In this document: piece by piece, positions 16,635-25,086 of the stretch
How the letters are laid out: each line of letters begins with the position of its first letter
How positions within the stretch are numbered: the stretch's first letter is position 1
Assembly: GCA_902384525.1 (NCBI GenBank)
Contig: CABMCA010000077.1
Span: forward strand, 1 to 63,145
DNA from: an uncultured archaeon
Lineage (GTDB): Archaea; Halobacteriota; Methanosarcinia; Methanosarcinales; Methanoperedenaceae
Reading direction: 5' to 3'
DNA length: 63,145 nucleotides
Notes under the pieces: generated by a model
What the model was told of the DNA's origin: nothing
The model's input: the letters and a program-made list of their open reading frames with translations, nothing else
The model's database searches: none
Made by a program: the position numbers and the translations under genes

Positions 16635-16949
16635 TCAAGGGTGGTTTTGTGATACCTGGAAGCATGCAATATCGTACTGGGAAACCGCATGTACACTATT
16701 AGCATGCAGAAAAGATGCTGTGCCTGGATTTCCTGCGTAGACAGTACCCGCAACTCCGCTCCCATTAAATGCCGAGCCCGGCGCTGAGCTTGAACTTCCG
16801 GGTGTAACCGGATTGGACAGGCCACAAACATTGTTTGGCGCACCAGGCTGTCCCGGCCCGTTTGGACTGGGATCTGCAGAAACTATGCCGACAACTAACA
16901 ATCCCACGATCATTGAAGCCATGATATATACTATGTTCTTATTAATCAA
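16635..16949 (-). CDS. Secreted small protein with Gly/Pro/Ser-rich body
   Basis: A 104-residue protein with a clear signal peptide (residues 1-25, MIVGLLVVGIVSA cleavage region), then DPSPNGPGQPGAPNN, a Ser/Pro-rich middle and a conserved-looking end containing NPGTASFLHANSVHAVSQYD and IACFQ. Two Cys (in NNVCGL and IACFQ) could form a disulphide outside the cell. I recall similar short secreted proteins in other microbes with the HA(N)SxHAVSQYD motif, but no function is known to me. Confidence 0.65.
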   Translation of the reverse strand: MINKNIVYIMASMIVGLLVVGIVSADPSPNGPGQPGAPNNVCGLSNPVTPGSSSSAPGSAFNGSGVAGTVYAGNPGTASFLHANSVHAVSQYDIACFQVSQNHP

Positions 16950-17139
16950 TTTTTAACCTCCCAATAAGATAGCAGGATGTTTATACTATATATAATCGTC
17001 GATGCTTTGGGACGGTTTCAATATGTTGACTATTTACGCCGTAAGCATTTTCGTATTTGCAGAGATTGTTTTGAATAACTTTATAACAGCCGAAAGATTT
17101 AATGTATATAAAATAATAGATTTGACTGGAGGTGAAAAA

Positions 17140-17277
17140 ATGGTTGGACTAGAAAGTTCAATGGATAACGCAACGGCAGCAAAGAAAGTAAAAGCAAAAG
17201 AAGATCCTGCCGAGAAAAAGAGATTAGATGCGTTTAATGCACAACTGAGAGCCCGCAAGGGACCTCAGCCCAAATGA
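17140..17277 (+). CDS. 45-residue charged protein upstream of narG (new small-protein family)
   Basis: A perfect GGAGGTG at 17128-17134 sits 5 bases before ATG 17140. The protein starts MVGLESSMDNATAAKKVKAK and ends AFNAQLRARKGPQPK. It is highly charged and helical, with no membrane segment or Cys. A paralogue of 51 residues lies at 27043-27198 with the same frame: M-GL-S-MD-A--AKK-K, then F-A-LRARK--QPK. Conservation of sequence plus a strong ribosome binding site shows both are translated genes. It lies 118 bases before narG, on the same strand. Function unknown. Confidence 0.75.
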   Translation: MVGLESSMDNATAAKKVKAKEDPAEKKRLDAFNAQLRARKGPQPK

Positions 17278-17351
17278 AGAAGAGAATTGCAGAAACATAT
17301 AAGCAATTTTTATACATGTGAGGAGTGGTTTACTTTTTTCCATGTTGCACC

Positions 17352-17360
17352 CTTATATTA
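17352..17360 (+). promoter_or_regulatory. Candidate TATA box of the nitrate reductase operon
   Basis: CTTATATTA lies about 35 bases before the narG TTG, predicting a very short leader, with GGGGGA (17385-17390) as the ribosome binding site. No obvious operator repeat was seen nearby. Confidence 0.35.
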
Positions 17361-17394
17361 AAACAAAACAGTATAAGTTTTAACGGGGGATATT

Positions 17395-20193
17395 TTGGCA
17401 GTAGGAGCATCGACAGAAAACTTAGCAGCAAGGCATGAACGCGCACGCGCTCTCCTGGAGCGGGGGGCTCAGGCAGCCAAACATACGCTGGCACTTGATC
17501 TTCTGGAAAGGGTGCATGAACCCATCGGTGAATACCCATATAGAGGATGGGAGACACTGTACCGTGAGCAGTGGAAGTACGATTCTTTTGGCAGGACAAC
17601 ACATTCGATAAACTGCACAGGCTCCTGTGCCTGGAAGGTCTATGTCAGGAACAACATTGCATTCAAAGAGGAGCAGTATGCTGATTATCCCGATATTAAC
17701 CCGACTCTTCCCACGTACAATCCGAGAGGATGCCAGAAAGGCGCAAATTACAAAGAATATGTTTATGGCCCGCAGCGTGTGAAATATCCCCTGATACGGA
17801 CAGGTGAGCGCGGCGAAGGAAAATGGCGCAAAGCATCGTGGGGGGAAGCACTTAGCTACATTGCTGACAAGATCGTATCTGCCATATCGAATTATGGCCC
17901 GGATACAGTGACATTCTACTCGGCCAATCCTGCAAAATTCCTTGTTTCCTATGCAGCAGGCGCACGCCTTGCTAACCTTATCGGCGGCGTGGTATGCAGT
18001 TTCTATGATTGGGTTTCAGACCTGCCGCCCGGTGAGCCGATGACATGGGGTGTGCAGACAGATTCATGCGAGGCAGCGGACTGGTTCAACTCAAAATATA
18101 TCATAATCTGGGGTTCAAATGTCCTTGAGACTCGCATTCCCGACGCTCATTTTGTGACTGAGGCCAGGATGCATGGGACAAAGATAATTGCCATCTCTCC
18201 CGAATATAACCCTGTCGCGATCCATGCGGATATCTTCATCCCGGTGAAACCAGGTACAGACGGTGCACTGGCTCTTGGAATGGCATATATTATCGTGAAT
18301 GAAAAATTATATGACGAGAACTACCTGAAAAGTTTCACAGATATGCCGATGCTTGTGCGAACCGATAATGGCAAGTTCCTCAGGGAATCTGAAGTCGTAT
18401 CAGATGGGAAGGCAGGTAATTTCTATTTCTGGGACAAAAGTTCCGGAAAGGCGGTGCTTGCACCCGGTACAATCGATTGTCCGGATAAGACGCTGGATAC
18501 CGGTGCGATAGATCAGGCACTTTTTGGGACTTTCATAATAGATACGCTTTCAGGAAAAGTGGAAGTGACAACGGTTTTTTCACTGCTTAAAAAGAAACTC
18601 AAAGATTACGATCCTGCAAGCGTTTCCGATATTACAGGTGTGGATGCCGCACTTATCACCAGGATAGCAGGCGAGTTTGCAAACACAAAACCTGCCAGGA
18701 TCATTGCGGGCGCAGGAGTAAATCACTATTACCACAATGATCTTATAAACAGGAGCATGATCCTGCTCGCCGCCCTGACAGGTAATGTCGGGATTCCGGG
18801 CGGAGGCTTTGACCACTATGTAGGCCAGGAAAAATACTGGTGCGAAGAGGGATTTTTAAAACTTGCTTATCCTCTTGGAAATATAAAGCAGAGGTTCCAG
18901 CCGACCACCCTGTGGGCATACGTGCACTCAGAAATTGAAAAAATTGAAGGAAAAAAAGAAAGAGAAGGAAAAGGAGACCCTGAAAACCATGACCTTTGGC
19001 CGCGTCCGATCAGCGAATACATACGTGAAAGCGTTGATCGCGGCTGGATGCCCCTGTATCCCGAAGGGACGCTCGACAGCGGCAAAACGCCCCGCATCCT
19101 GTTAGTATGGGGCGCCAACTTCCTTAACCAGGCCAAAGGAGCAGAATATATCCTGGCCAACCTGTGGTCAAAGCTTGACCTTATAGTAGATACTGACTTT
19201 CGCATGAACACTACGGGTTTATATGCGGATGTTATCCTTCCTTCATCAAGTATGTTCGAGAAGTGGGATTTAAGTACAACTGATCTTCATTCATACATCA
19301 GTCCATTCACCCCAATAATATCCCCGCAGCTTGAAAGCAAGACAGACTGGCAGATATTTTTAGAACTTGCCCGTGCGCTTGCAGGCACAAAGTTCTCTTT
19401 TACAGATACGCTGCCTGACGGCTCCACCATTAATCGTGATTTTTCAACACTGGTGAATGATTTTACGGAACAGGGCACGCTTTCGGAAGATAAGAGCGCA
19501 GGTCAGTTCATCCTGGATAATTCAATGGAAACAAAAGGTATGACAATGGATATGCTAAACGAGCAGCCCAGGCGTATTGTGGCAACAGATAAAGAATGGA
19601 CAAGCGATATGAAAGATAAGGAAGCGTACTATGCTTTCCAGAGAATGTACGAATTGAAACAGCCTCTTAACACACTTACAGGGAGACAGCAGTTCTACAT
19701 AGATCACGACTGGTTCCTGGAAGAGTTCCATGAGGAACTTCCTGTATACAAGCCGCCTGTGGACGGGACTAAATACAGGCTTCGATTTCTCACGCCACAC
19801 GGACGGTGGAGCATACATTCCCTGTGGCGGGATGCAAAGTACCAGCTGCGGTTACAGAGAGGTTATCCGATCGTGTACTTAAACCCGGATGATGCCGCAG
19901 CCCGCGAACTTTCAGATAACGATCCTGTTGAGATCTTCAACGACAACGGGGCAATAATCGCTAATCTTTGCATATCGACCCGGATGCCTGAGGGCTTAAC
20001 ATTGATGTATCAGGGCTGGGAACGCTACACCTTCAAAAAGGGGGGCTTCCAGAGCCCTACGACCATCCGCATCAAGCCCACACAGCTTGCGGGAGGCTAT
20101 GGACAGCTTAAATTCAAGGTAAATTACTGGGGGCCTACGGGAAATCAAAAGGATACCCGCGTGGAGATCCGAAAATACATGGAGGTTGAATAA
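17395..20193 (+). CDS. narG: Nitrate reductase-type molybdopterin catalytic subunit (NarG, type II DMSO reductase family)
   Basis: A 932-residue Mo-bisPGD subunit. The FS0 iron-sulphur ligands follow the NarG pattern: His70-x3-Cys74-x3-Cys78-x34-Cys113, in THSINCTGSC and NPRGCQKGAN. The expected molybdenum ligand is Asp205 in SFYDWVSDLPP, and YIIIWGSNVLETRIPDAHF follows as in NarG and NxrA. Nitrate reductase is the likeliest activity; nitrite oxidoreductase, perchlorate or other oxyanion reductases of the same clade cannot be excluded. The N-terminus (MAVGASTENLAARHERARAL) has no twin-arginine signal, and an in-frame TAA at 17374-17376 prevents an upstream start. The stop overlaps narH by one base. 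Confidence 0.88.
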   Translation: MAVGASTENLAARHERARALLERGAQAAKHTLALDLLERVHEPIGEYPYRGWETLYREQWKYDSFGRTTHSINCTGSCAWKVYVRNNIAFKEEQYADYPDINPTLPTYNPRGCQKGANYKEYVYGPQRVKYPLIRTGERGEGKWRKASWGEALSYIADKIVSAISNYGPDTVTFYSANPAKFLVSYAAGARLANLIGGVVCSFYDWVSDLPPGEPMTWGVQTDSCEAADWFNSKYIIIWGSNVLETRIPDAHFVTEARMHGTKIIAISPEYNPVAIHADIFIPVKPGTDGALALGMAYIIVNEKLYDENYLKSFTDMPMLVRTDNGKFLRESEVVSDGKAGNFYFWDKSSGKAVLAPGTIDCPDKTLDTGAIDQALFGTFIIDTLSGKVEVTTVFSLLKKKLKDYDPASVSDITGVDAALITRIAGEFANTKPARIIAGAGVNHYYHNDLINRSMILLAALTGNVGIPGGGFDHYVGQEKYWCEEGFLKLAYPLGNIKQRFQPTTLWAYVHSEIEKIEGKKEREGKGDPENHDLWPRPISEYIRESVDRGWMPLYPEGTLDSGKTPRILLVWGANFLNQAKGAEYILANLWSKLDLIVDTDFRMNTTGLYADVILPSSSMFEKWDLSTTDLHSYISPFTPIISPQLESKTDWQIFLELARALAGTKFSFTDTLPDGSTINRDFSTLVNDFTEQGTLSEDKSAGQFILDNSMETKGMTMDMLNEQPRRIVATDKEWTSDMKDKEAYYAFQRMYELKQPLNTLTGRQQFYIDHDWFLEEFHEELPVYKPPVDGTKYRLRFLTPHGRWSIHSLWRDAKYQLRLQRGYPIVYLNPDDAAARELSDNDPVEIFNDNGAIIANLCISTRMPEGLTLMYQGWERYTFKKGGFQSPTTIRIKPTQLAGGYGQLKFKVNYWGPTGNQKDTRVEIRKYMEVE

Positions 20194-21233
20194 TGCCCGT
20201 GCAAAAACAGGTCAGGATGGTGGCGGACTTAAACAAATGCCTCGGCTGCCATACCTGTACCATGGCGTGTAAAACCATGTGGACCGACAGGAACAAGGGT
20301 CAGATGCACATGTACTGGAACAACGTGGAAACCCGCCCAGGCAAAGGTTATCCAAAGGACTGGGAAACCCAGGGAGGATGGTTTAACACAAAAGACAAAA
20401 ACAGCATACTGCTTGCAAGTATAAACGAAGGCTATGGTACACCATGGGAATACAACTACGACCAGGTTTTAAAAACCAATGGGGGGGATGCCTCAGAATC
20501 GGTATCGGAATCGGTATTGACTCCATCTCCCAGACCCTCAGGAAATGCCTATGCAAGCAACTGGGATGAGGATGTGGGCGAAGGAACATTTCCCAATTCT
20601 TATTATTTTTACCTGCCCCGAATATGCAACCACTGCAGTGACCCTCCTTGTGTGGATGCCTGTCCGCGCCAGGCGGTATATAAGCGCAAGGAAGACGGGA
20701 TCGTCCTTGTTGACCAGAAACGATGCAGGGGTTATCGCTATTGCATAAAAGGATGTCCTTATAAAAAAATATACTACAACCCGGAAGAAAAGATATCCCA
20801 GAAGTGTATTTTCTGTTATCCCAGGATCGAGCAGCATAAAGGCAACTTATGTGCGACCCAGTGCGTTGGCCGCATACATCATGTAGGCTTTGCGGATGAT
20901 ACAGCCAGCGGCGCATATAAACTCGTGAACATATGGAAAGTGGCTTTGAGACTACATCCTGAGTTCAAGACCGAACCTAACGTATTTTACATTCCGCCTC
21001 TTTCCCCGCCTGTCTATAGTCCACAGCTTACTGAAGATCAGCGTATTCCGGTCGAAGTGCTGGCAAACTTGTTCGGCGATACGTCAGATCAGACCCACGA
21101 TCAGCGTGTTGAGAGAATAAAGGAGATATTTCGCATCATCCGGACTGAAAGGGAAAAGGTGGCAAAAGGTGAACGTTCAGAATTGATCGATATACTGATC
21201 CCTCATTCGGAAGCAGACCGGATCAAGGTGTAA
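20193..21233 (+). CDS. narH: Nitrate reductase iron-sulphur subunit (NarH-like)
   Basis: The electron-transfer subunit of the complex, 346 residues with four cysteine clusters: CLGCHTCTMAC (about 14-24), CNHCSDPPCVDACP (about 147-160), CRGYRYCIKGCP (about 180-191) and CIFCYPRIEQ...CATQC (about 207-226). The third cluster has Tyr where E. coli NarH has Trp (CRGWRMC), as seen in some relatives. Between clusters 1 and 2 there is a low-complexity insert (about 97-130, SESVSESVLTPSPRPSG). The adjacent narG, gamma-type and chaperone genes confirm its role. Confidence 0.9.
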   Translation: MPVQKQVRMVADLNKCLGCHTCTMACKTMWTDRNKGQMHMYWNNVETRPGKGYPKDWETQGGWFNTKDKNSILLASINEGYGTPWEYNYDQVLKTNGGDASESVSESVLTPSPRPSGNAYASNWDEDVGEGTFPNSYYFYLPRICNHCSDPPCVDACPRQAVYKRKEDGIVLVDQKRCRGYRYCIKGCPYKKIYYNPEEKISQKCIFCYPRIEQHKGNLCATQCVGRIHHVGFADDTASGAYKLVNIWKVALRLHPEFKTEPNVFYIPPLSPPVYSPQLTEDQRIPVEVLANLFGDTSDQTHDQRVERIKEIFRIIRTEREKVAKGERSELIDILIPHSEADRIKV

Positions 21234-21246
21234 ACAAGGTAAATTA

Positions 21247-21925
21247 TGAAAATAATAACAAAGAGGTCTTAACTCTGGCCGACAACGATCCCCAGGCGGA
21301 AATTATAGCAGTATACACATCCGGGACAATATCAATTAACCCCGAAGATCCTGTATGGCACAATGCCCTGGAAACCACTATCATTTTCAGCAGGAGACTT
21401 AATGAAGCCGGTGCAAGAACAACATTCTTCCCTGATGAGATAAGGCAGATAAAAGTTAAGGTATTGCATAACGGGAACGATATTTTTTTCTTCTATCAAT
21501 GGAATGCAGCCACAGAAAATAATTCCGTAGCTGATTATCCCATCTTTGCAGATGCAATTGCTATGGAAATCCCGCTTTTTACAGAAGAAAGTATTCTCTG
21601 CATGGGTGCTATGGACAAACCTGTGAACATTATTTTCTGGAGAGCCGATCTGCCAGTTCCCGAGAATATTGTTGCCGGGGGAATGGGCACTCCTCAAATA
21701 AGTCCTGATGAAGCTTCCCAGAACATCAGGCATTACCAGAAATGGAAGGATGGGATATGGGATGTGATAATAACCCGGCCGATGGCTGCTGGTTCGGAAA
21801 ATCAGGTTTCTTTTGTGCGCGGGAAAAATTACAGGATAGCCTTTGCTTATTGGAAAGGAGGAGCGTATGCAGAAAGGGGCGGACACAAAATAGTTTCAGA
21901 GTGGCAATATCTTTCTATCCGGTGA
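21247..21925 (+). pseudogene. Heme-binding gamma subunit of the NarGH complex, apparent frameshift at the start
   Basis: From about 21253 one long frame encodes EVLTLADNDPQAEIIAVYTS through to SEWQYLSIR, with IRHYQKWKDGIWDVIITR and IAFAYWKGGAYAERGG matching the heme-b-binding gamma subunit of ethylbenzene dehydrogenase/perchlorate-type reductases. That frame has no ATG, GTG or TTG before 21464. The only good start, ATG 21247 behind AAGGT, is in another frame and stops after 8 codons. One more A in the AAAA at 21250-21253 would give M-K-N-N-N-K-E-V-L and a ~226-residue protein. So the gene is either broken by one base or the consensus lost one A. Confidence 0.7.
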
Positions 21926-21935
21926 TCTTATCAAT

Positions 21936-22604
21936 ATGCCTCAAAAACCAATCTGTACAAGAGATCCGACAATTCGCAGTAACCTGTACAAATTACTTTC
22001 GACTGGATTCCGTTATCCGACCCCTGAACTCTTTAAAACTTTTCAAAATGGGGAATTAATAGACGAACTCATGTATAACATATCCGCAATTCCTGAGCTT
22101 AATGCCCTTATGTCAGAACACCTTCTAATGAAAGACGACGAGAAAGATGCTATGAAAGGAATGACTTTAGCTGAATTCGGGGCAATATTCACCCGGACAT
22201 TCGATACTGGCACACCTGTTCCCCCCTGTCCGCCTTACGAGGGCCATTATTGCACAAAGCCAAGGAGTATGATAATGCTGGAAGTTAGCGAATTCTACAA
22301 TTTTTTCGGTCTGTGCATGAGCCAGGAAGAAGGTAAACGGGAATTTCCGGATCATATCTGTGCAGAGCTTGAATTTCTTCATTTCTTAACCTTTAAGGAG
22401 GGAGAAGCCCTGCGCGAAGGCGAGGAGGAAAAACTCAAAGGATATCTTCTGGCGCAGAAGGATTTTCTCGAACGCCACGTGATAGAATGGGTCCCAAAAT
22501 TTTGCATTAAACTTCAAAATTCAGAAGGTGTGCATTTCTATGCCGGATTGGCTCAAATTGCATCTGGTTTTATCACCTATGAATTTGAAAACATTATAAA
22601 ATAA
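21936..22604 (+). CDS. TorD/NarJ-family molybdoenzyme chaperone
   Basis: The 222-residue all-helical protein fits the TorD/DmsD/NarJ family of chaperones that guide cofactor insertion and assembly of molybdoenzymes. Visible features: SNLYKLLSTGFRYPTPELF at the N-terminus, AEFGAIFTRTFDTG, the PPCPPYEGHYC loop and the late ELEFLHFLTFKEGEAL block typical of TorD-like proteins. GGTGATC precedes the ATG. It is the last gene of the narG-narH-gamma-chaperone operon, so its client is presumably NarG. Confidence 0.83.
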   Translation: MPQKPICTRDPTIRSNLYKLLSTGFRYPTPELFKTFQNGELIDELMYNISAIPELNALMSEHLLMKDDEKDAMKGMTLAEFGAIFTRTFDTGTPVPPCPPYEGHYCTKPRSMIMLEVSEFYNFFGLCMSQEEGKREFPDHICAELEFLHFLTFKEGEALREGEEEKLKGYLLAQKDFLERHVIEWVPKFCIKLQNSEGVHFYAGLAQIASGFITYEFENIIK

Positions 22605-22616
22605 AATTGACAGTAA

Positions 22617-23891
22617 TTACAGGTTTCCGCGCAATTTCTCTGCATGCAGTATTCTGTTTAATGCAAGCTGGTATGCCGACTTTCTCATCCTGCAATTTTT
22701 TTCATCACACAAAGAATGGATTTCATTGTAGGCAATTATCATGGTTTTTTTGAGCCTTTCCAGGACTTTATCCTCTTCCCAATAATCATTATTGAGGTTC
22801 TGTATCCATTCAAAATAGCTTACCACCACACCCCCTGCATTTGCGAGAACATCGGGTATAAGTATTATTTTTTTATCAAAAAAAATATTGTCAGCTTCTC
22901 TTGTAGTTGGGGCGTTTGCAAGTTCCATGACCATTTTGGCCTTAACATCGTTCGCATTGGCCGAATTCAGCTGGTCTGAGAGAGCTGCAGGGATCAGGAT
23001 ATCGCATTCGCATGTTAAAAGTTCCTCATTCGTAATATTGCAACTTTCTTTAAAATCAACAACACTCCCTGTTATCAATTTATGTTCCATTACAGCCTTG
23101 ATATCAAGACCGTCCTTATTTATTATGCCGCCTTTTGAATCACTCACAGCAATCACTTTGTATCCTTTCTCATGCAGGATGCGGGCTGCGTTCTCTCCCA
23201 CATTCCCGAATCCCTGTACGGCAATGCTGACCTCGAATTTATCCATATCCATTCTTTTCATGGCTTCTTCGAGTACATAGATCCCACCAAGGGATGTGGA
23301 ATAACTTCTTGCTTTGCTGCCCCCCAGGTCAACCGGTTTCCCGGTCACTACTGCAAATACATGTTCTCTTTTTATCCGTTCATATTCATCAAGTATCCAG
23401 ACCATGATATTTTCATCAGTATAAACATCGGGTGCCGGGATATCAATAAATGGCCCGATATAGTTCGCGATGGCACGGATATAGCCTCGTGTGACCTGCT
23501 CAAGCTCATTCCTGCTGAGTTCCTTGGGATTTACCACTACACCGCCTTTTGATCCCCCGAAAGGTATGTTAACAACAGCGCATTTAAGGGCCATCAAGAA
23601 AGAAAGATCCTTGACATGGTCAAGGGTCAATTCAGGGTGGAACCTGATGCCTCCTTTAGCCGGGCCGCGGGCATCGTTATAATGCACCCTGTATCCAACG
23701 AACATTTTTATTTTCCCGGAGTCCATTCTCACCGGGAAATGAACTATGAAAGAACGCCGTGGCATGTCCAGCAAATCGAGTTCTTCCTGGGATAGCCCAA
23801 TTTCTGAATATATACTACTGAGTTCACTTATGGCCAGTTTACAGAGATTCCTGTCATCGACGTTAATCCTTTCATGATTATTGATTTGCAC
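22617..23891 (-). CDS. gdhA: Glutamate dehydrogenase (Glu/Leu/Phe/Val family)
   Basis: Reversibly converts glutamate to 2-oxoglutarate and ammonia. The 424-residue protein has KGGIRFHPELTLDHVKDLSF then LMALKCAVVNIPFGGSKGG, including the catalytic Lys in the KCA context, followed by the Rossmann motif GFGNVGENAA (about 225). The length matches the archaeal hexameric enzyme. Start is GTG 23891 behind GAGG. It converges with the nar operon end, leaving only 12 bases between the two stop codons. Cofactor preference (NAD or NADP) is not clear from sequence. Confidence 0.92.
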   Translation of the reverse strand: MQINNHERINVDDRNLCKLAISELSSIYSEIGLSQEELDLLDMPRRSFIVHFPVRMDSGKIKMFVGYRVHYNDARGPAKGGIRFHPELTLDHVKDLSFLMALKCAVVNIPFGGSKGGVVVNPKELSRNELEQVTRGYIRAIANYIGPFIDIPAPDVYTDENIMVWILDEYERIKREHVFAVVTGKPVDLGGSKARSYSTSLGGIYVLEEAMKRMDMDKFEVSIAVQGFGNVGENAARILHEKGYKVIAVSDSKGGIINKDGLDIKAVMEHKLITGSVVDFKESCNITNEELLTCECDILIPAALSDQLNSANANDVKAKMVMELANAPTTREADNIFFDKKIILIPDVLANAGGVVVSYFEWIQNLNNDYWEEDKVLERLKKTMIIAYNEIHSLCDEKNCRMRKSAYQLALNRILHAEKLRGNL

Positions 23892-23936
23892 AAATCCAAC
23901 CTCTTTTGTATTATTATCCTCTTCTTTAAGGGACTT

Positions 23937-23950
23937 TTCATATATTAAAG
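23937..23950 (-). promoter_or_regulatory. Candidate TATA box for gdhA in a divergent promoter region
   Basis: On the minus strand CTTTAATATATGAA lies about 50 bases before the gdhA GTG. The opposite strand has CTATATATT at 23982-23990 for the lplB operon, so both are driven from the same 162-base spacer. Confidence 0.4.
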
Positions 23951-23981
23951 AGAACCGGAAAAGAATTGAAAATGTCAGAAT

Positions 23982-23990
23982 CTATATATT
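23982..23990 (+). promoter_or_regulatory. Candidate TATA box for lplB-lplA
   Basis: CTATATATT lies about 65 bases before the lplB TTG. The ribosome binding site AGGAGG is at 24043-24048. Confidence 0.35.
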
Positions 23991-24053
23991 TCTTTATTTC
24001 CATTAGTTTAATGGTAAGAGTAAGGATTCTACCAGGAGTATCAGGAGGTTATT

Positions 24054-24332
24054 TTGATTGCCCATTCCAAAAAGGTTAAAGAAGGAAAAATTGTAAAAGT
24101 AGAAGTGGAGGTTGATGATGTCATCAAAAAGCTCAGGATTACCGGGGATTTTTTCCTGCATCCCGAAGAGGTCCTGGATGATATAGAAAAAAGTATGACT
24201 GGCTTGAAAAAGGATGTAAGCTTTGATACAATAGTCCTCAAAATCCAAAATATTGTAAAGGATCACAATTCCCAGATGATCGGCATAAGCCCTGAGTCCA
24301 TCGCGGAAGTCTTGAGGGAGGCGTTAAAATGA
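24054..24332 (+). CDS. lplB: Lipoate-protein ligase small subunit LplB (C-terminal domain type)
   Basis: A 92-residue stand-alone version of the accessory C-terminal domain of lipoate-protein ligase, as first seen in Thermoplasma. It reads MIAHSKKVKEGKIVKVEVEV, then KKLRITGDFFLHPEEVLDDI and a final helical part ending AEVLREALK. GDFF-HPE is the hallmark of this domain. It is needed with LplA to activate lipoate. Start TTG is chosen from AGGAGG 5 bases upstream. It overlaps lplA by 4 bases. Confidence 0.85.
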   Translation: MIAHSKKVKEGKIVKVEVEVDDVIKKLRITGDFFLHPEEVLDDIEKSMTGLKKDVSFDTIVLKIQNIVKDHNSQMIGISPESIAEVLREALK

Positions 24333-25081
24333 ATTTGAAATGGAGGGTCATAGGGCTTGAAACCCATGATGCCTACCTGAACATGGCTCTTGATGAAGCA
24401 GTAAGCGAAGGCGTAAGAGCCGGATCATCCCTGCCCACTATACGATTCTATAACTGGAAACCGAATGCCGTTTCCATAGGTTATTTCCAGGGCCTGAAGG
24501 ACGAGGTCAATCTTGATGTGTGCAGGGAACTGGATGTGGACTGCATAAGGCGATGGACAGGCGGAGGGGCGGTTTATCATGATTTTGAAGGGGAGATAAC
24601 ATACAGCGTGATAGCGCCTGCAAACATATTCCCGAAGAATATAATAGAATCGTACAGGTTAATATGCGGCTGGCTTGTCAGGGGTCTTGAAAGCCTTGGA
24701 ATTGAAGCCGAGTTCAGGCCGGTTAACGATATTCTTGTAAAGGGTAAAAAAATTTCAGGAAGCGCCCAGACAAGGAGAGGAGGGATATTGCTCCAGCATG
24801 GCACCCTGCTTTACGGGCTTGACCTTAAAACAATGTTCAGTGTGCTTAATGTGAACAGGCAGAAAATTACAGATAAGATGATAGAGAGCGCCCAGGAGCG
24901 TGTCACATGTGTATGTAAGCACAGCGATGCAGGAAAGATGGAAGTTTATGAGGCTCTCATTTGTGCTTTTACAGAAGGCAAGGATTATGAGTTGGGCACA
25001 TGGAGTATGGATGAACTGGCAAGAGCTAAGGAGCTTGCTGAAGGAAAATACAGAAGCGATGAATGGATGTATATGAGGTGA
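24329..25081 (+). CDS. lplA: Lipoate-protein ligase catalytic subunit LplA
   Basis: The 250-residue catalytic domain attaches lipoate to E2 and related proteins through lipoyl-AMP. It has MALDEAVSEG (about 17-26), the RRWTGGGAVYHD nucleotide and lipoate loop (about 74-85), and KKISGSAQTRRGGILLQHGT, which contains the conserved Lys. The accessory domain is separate (lplB). The gene overlaps lplB. A client, the E2 of pyruvate dehydrogenase, is encoded at 38880, and lipoyl synthase at 35910. Confidence 0.9.
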   Translation: MNLKWRVIGLETHDAYLNMALDEAVSEGVRAGSSLPTIRFYNWKPNAVSIGYFQGLKDEVNLDVCRELDVDCIRRWTGGGAVYHDFEGEITYSVIAPANIFPKNIIESYRLICGWLVRGLESLGIEAEFRPVNDILVKGKKISGSAQTRRGGILLQHGTLLYGLDLKTMFSVLNVNRQKITDKMIESAQERVTCVCKHSDAGKMEVYEALICAFTEGKDYELGTWSMDELARAKELAEGKYRSDEWMYMR

Positions 25082-25086
25082 TCTTA

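Noticed and set aside
16559-16843. Minus-strand 94-codon ORF over the secreted protein gene
   Set aside because: It overlaps the better supported frame at 16635-16949, which has a signal peptide.
21247-21300. Programmed frameshift in the gamma subunit gene
   Set aside because: No slippery heptamer or downstream stem was seen; a one-base loss is simpler.
24003-24045. Possible tRNA-like sequence before lplB (TTTAATGGTAAGAGTAAGGATTC)
   Set aside because: No acceptor or anticodon stems could be paired.
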